64,000 nucleotides of DNA from Rapana venosa (taxonomy: Eukaryota > Mollusca > Gastropoda > Neogastropoda > Muricidae): NCBI GenBank assembly GCA_028751875.1, contig CM054140.1, forward strand, positions 57,844,326 to 57,908,325, read 5' to 3'. Within the stretch, counting starts at the first letter, position 1. The number at the start of each line of letters is the position of its first letter. The translations under genes were made by a program, and so were the position numbers. Positions 63,936 to 64,000 of the stretch are shown here, one piece after another. Below the pieces are notes generated by a model that did not search any database, had not been told where the DNA came from, and was given only the letters and a program-made list of their open reading frames with translations.

Positions 63936-64000
63936 TTCTTCTCTCCCTCTCTCTCCTCTCTCTCCTCTCTCTCCCCTCTCTCTCCTCTCTCTCTCTCTCC
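63863..64000. repeat. CT microsatellite, runs off the window
   Basis: (CT)n with CCCT interruptions to the last base. Confidence 0.95.

Overview
The window is animal nuclear DNA: intron-rich, gene-poor and very rich in repeats. It has GT-AG introns, a spliced metazoan-type alpha-tubulin gene whose first intron directly follows the ATG, a lengsin-like glutamine synthetase gene, many tRNA-derived SINEs, decayed LINEs and long microsatellites. The most likely source is a marine invertebrate, probably a mollusc and perhaps a gastropod. That is an inference from the repeat style and the lengsin-like gene; nothing seen fixes the species.

Two protein genes can be supported well, both on the minus strand. 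(1) An alpha-tubulin gene runs from 40578 (ATG) to 27604 (stop) in five coding exons: 40576-40578, 38997-39219, 33963-34264, 31799-32326 and 27604-27899. All junctions are GT-AG and phase-compatible, and the product would be 450 residues. Exon 5 lacks one base in the codon after Val-His. (2) A glutamine synthetase-fold gene of the lengsin/type-I-like group enters from beyond the right edge. Its exons here are 62842-63113, 59548-59710, 52518-52699, 49980-50221 and 48440-48805 (stop at 48440). The N-terminal exon(s) lie outside the window, and the last exon has a one-base frame break in a GAG/GGA run. A third, weaker candidate is a possible first coding exon at 16928-16966 (minus).

Layout. 1-20 kb is mostly tandem-repeat DNA: units of about 290, 15, 89, 78, 49 and 47 bp, the last with a 554-bp higher-order repeat, plus scattered SINEs. 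20-27 kb holds SINEs, an RTE-like LINE nested in a SINE, and microsatellites. 27.6-40.6 kb is the tubulin gene, with introns full of SINEs and simple repeats. 41-48 kb is intergenic, with repeats and long polypyrimidine DNA. 48.4-63.1 kb is the 3' part of the glutamine synthetase gene, whose introns hold LINEs, a 1.2-kb inverted-repeat element, SINEs and tandem arrays. 63.1-64 kb is intron or upstream DNA.

At least five SINE-like families recur, here called A, B, C, D and G. A and B share a head and body but differ in 3' tail. D joins a tRNA-like head to a 5S-rRNA-like segment. The most unusual structure is the glutamine synthetase exon at 52518-52699. It sits between two tandem arrays, one carrying extra copies of its donor end and the other carrying copies of its acceptor boundary.

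The two genes have no evident functional link. Both have simple-sequence DNA pressed against their splice sites, and each has a single-base frame break, so assembly error must be excluded before either is called a pseudogene.
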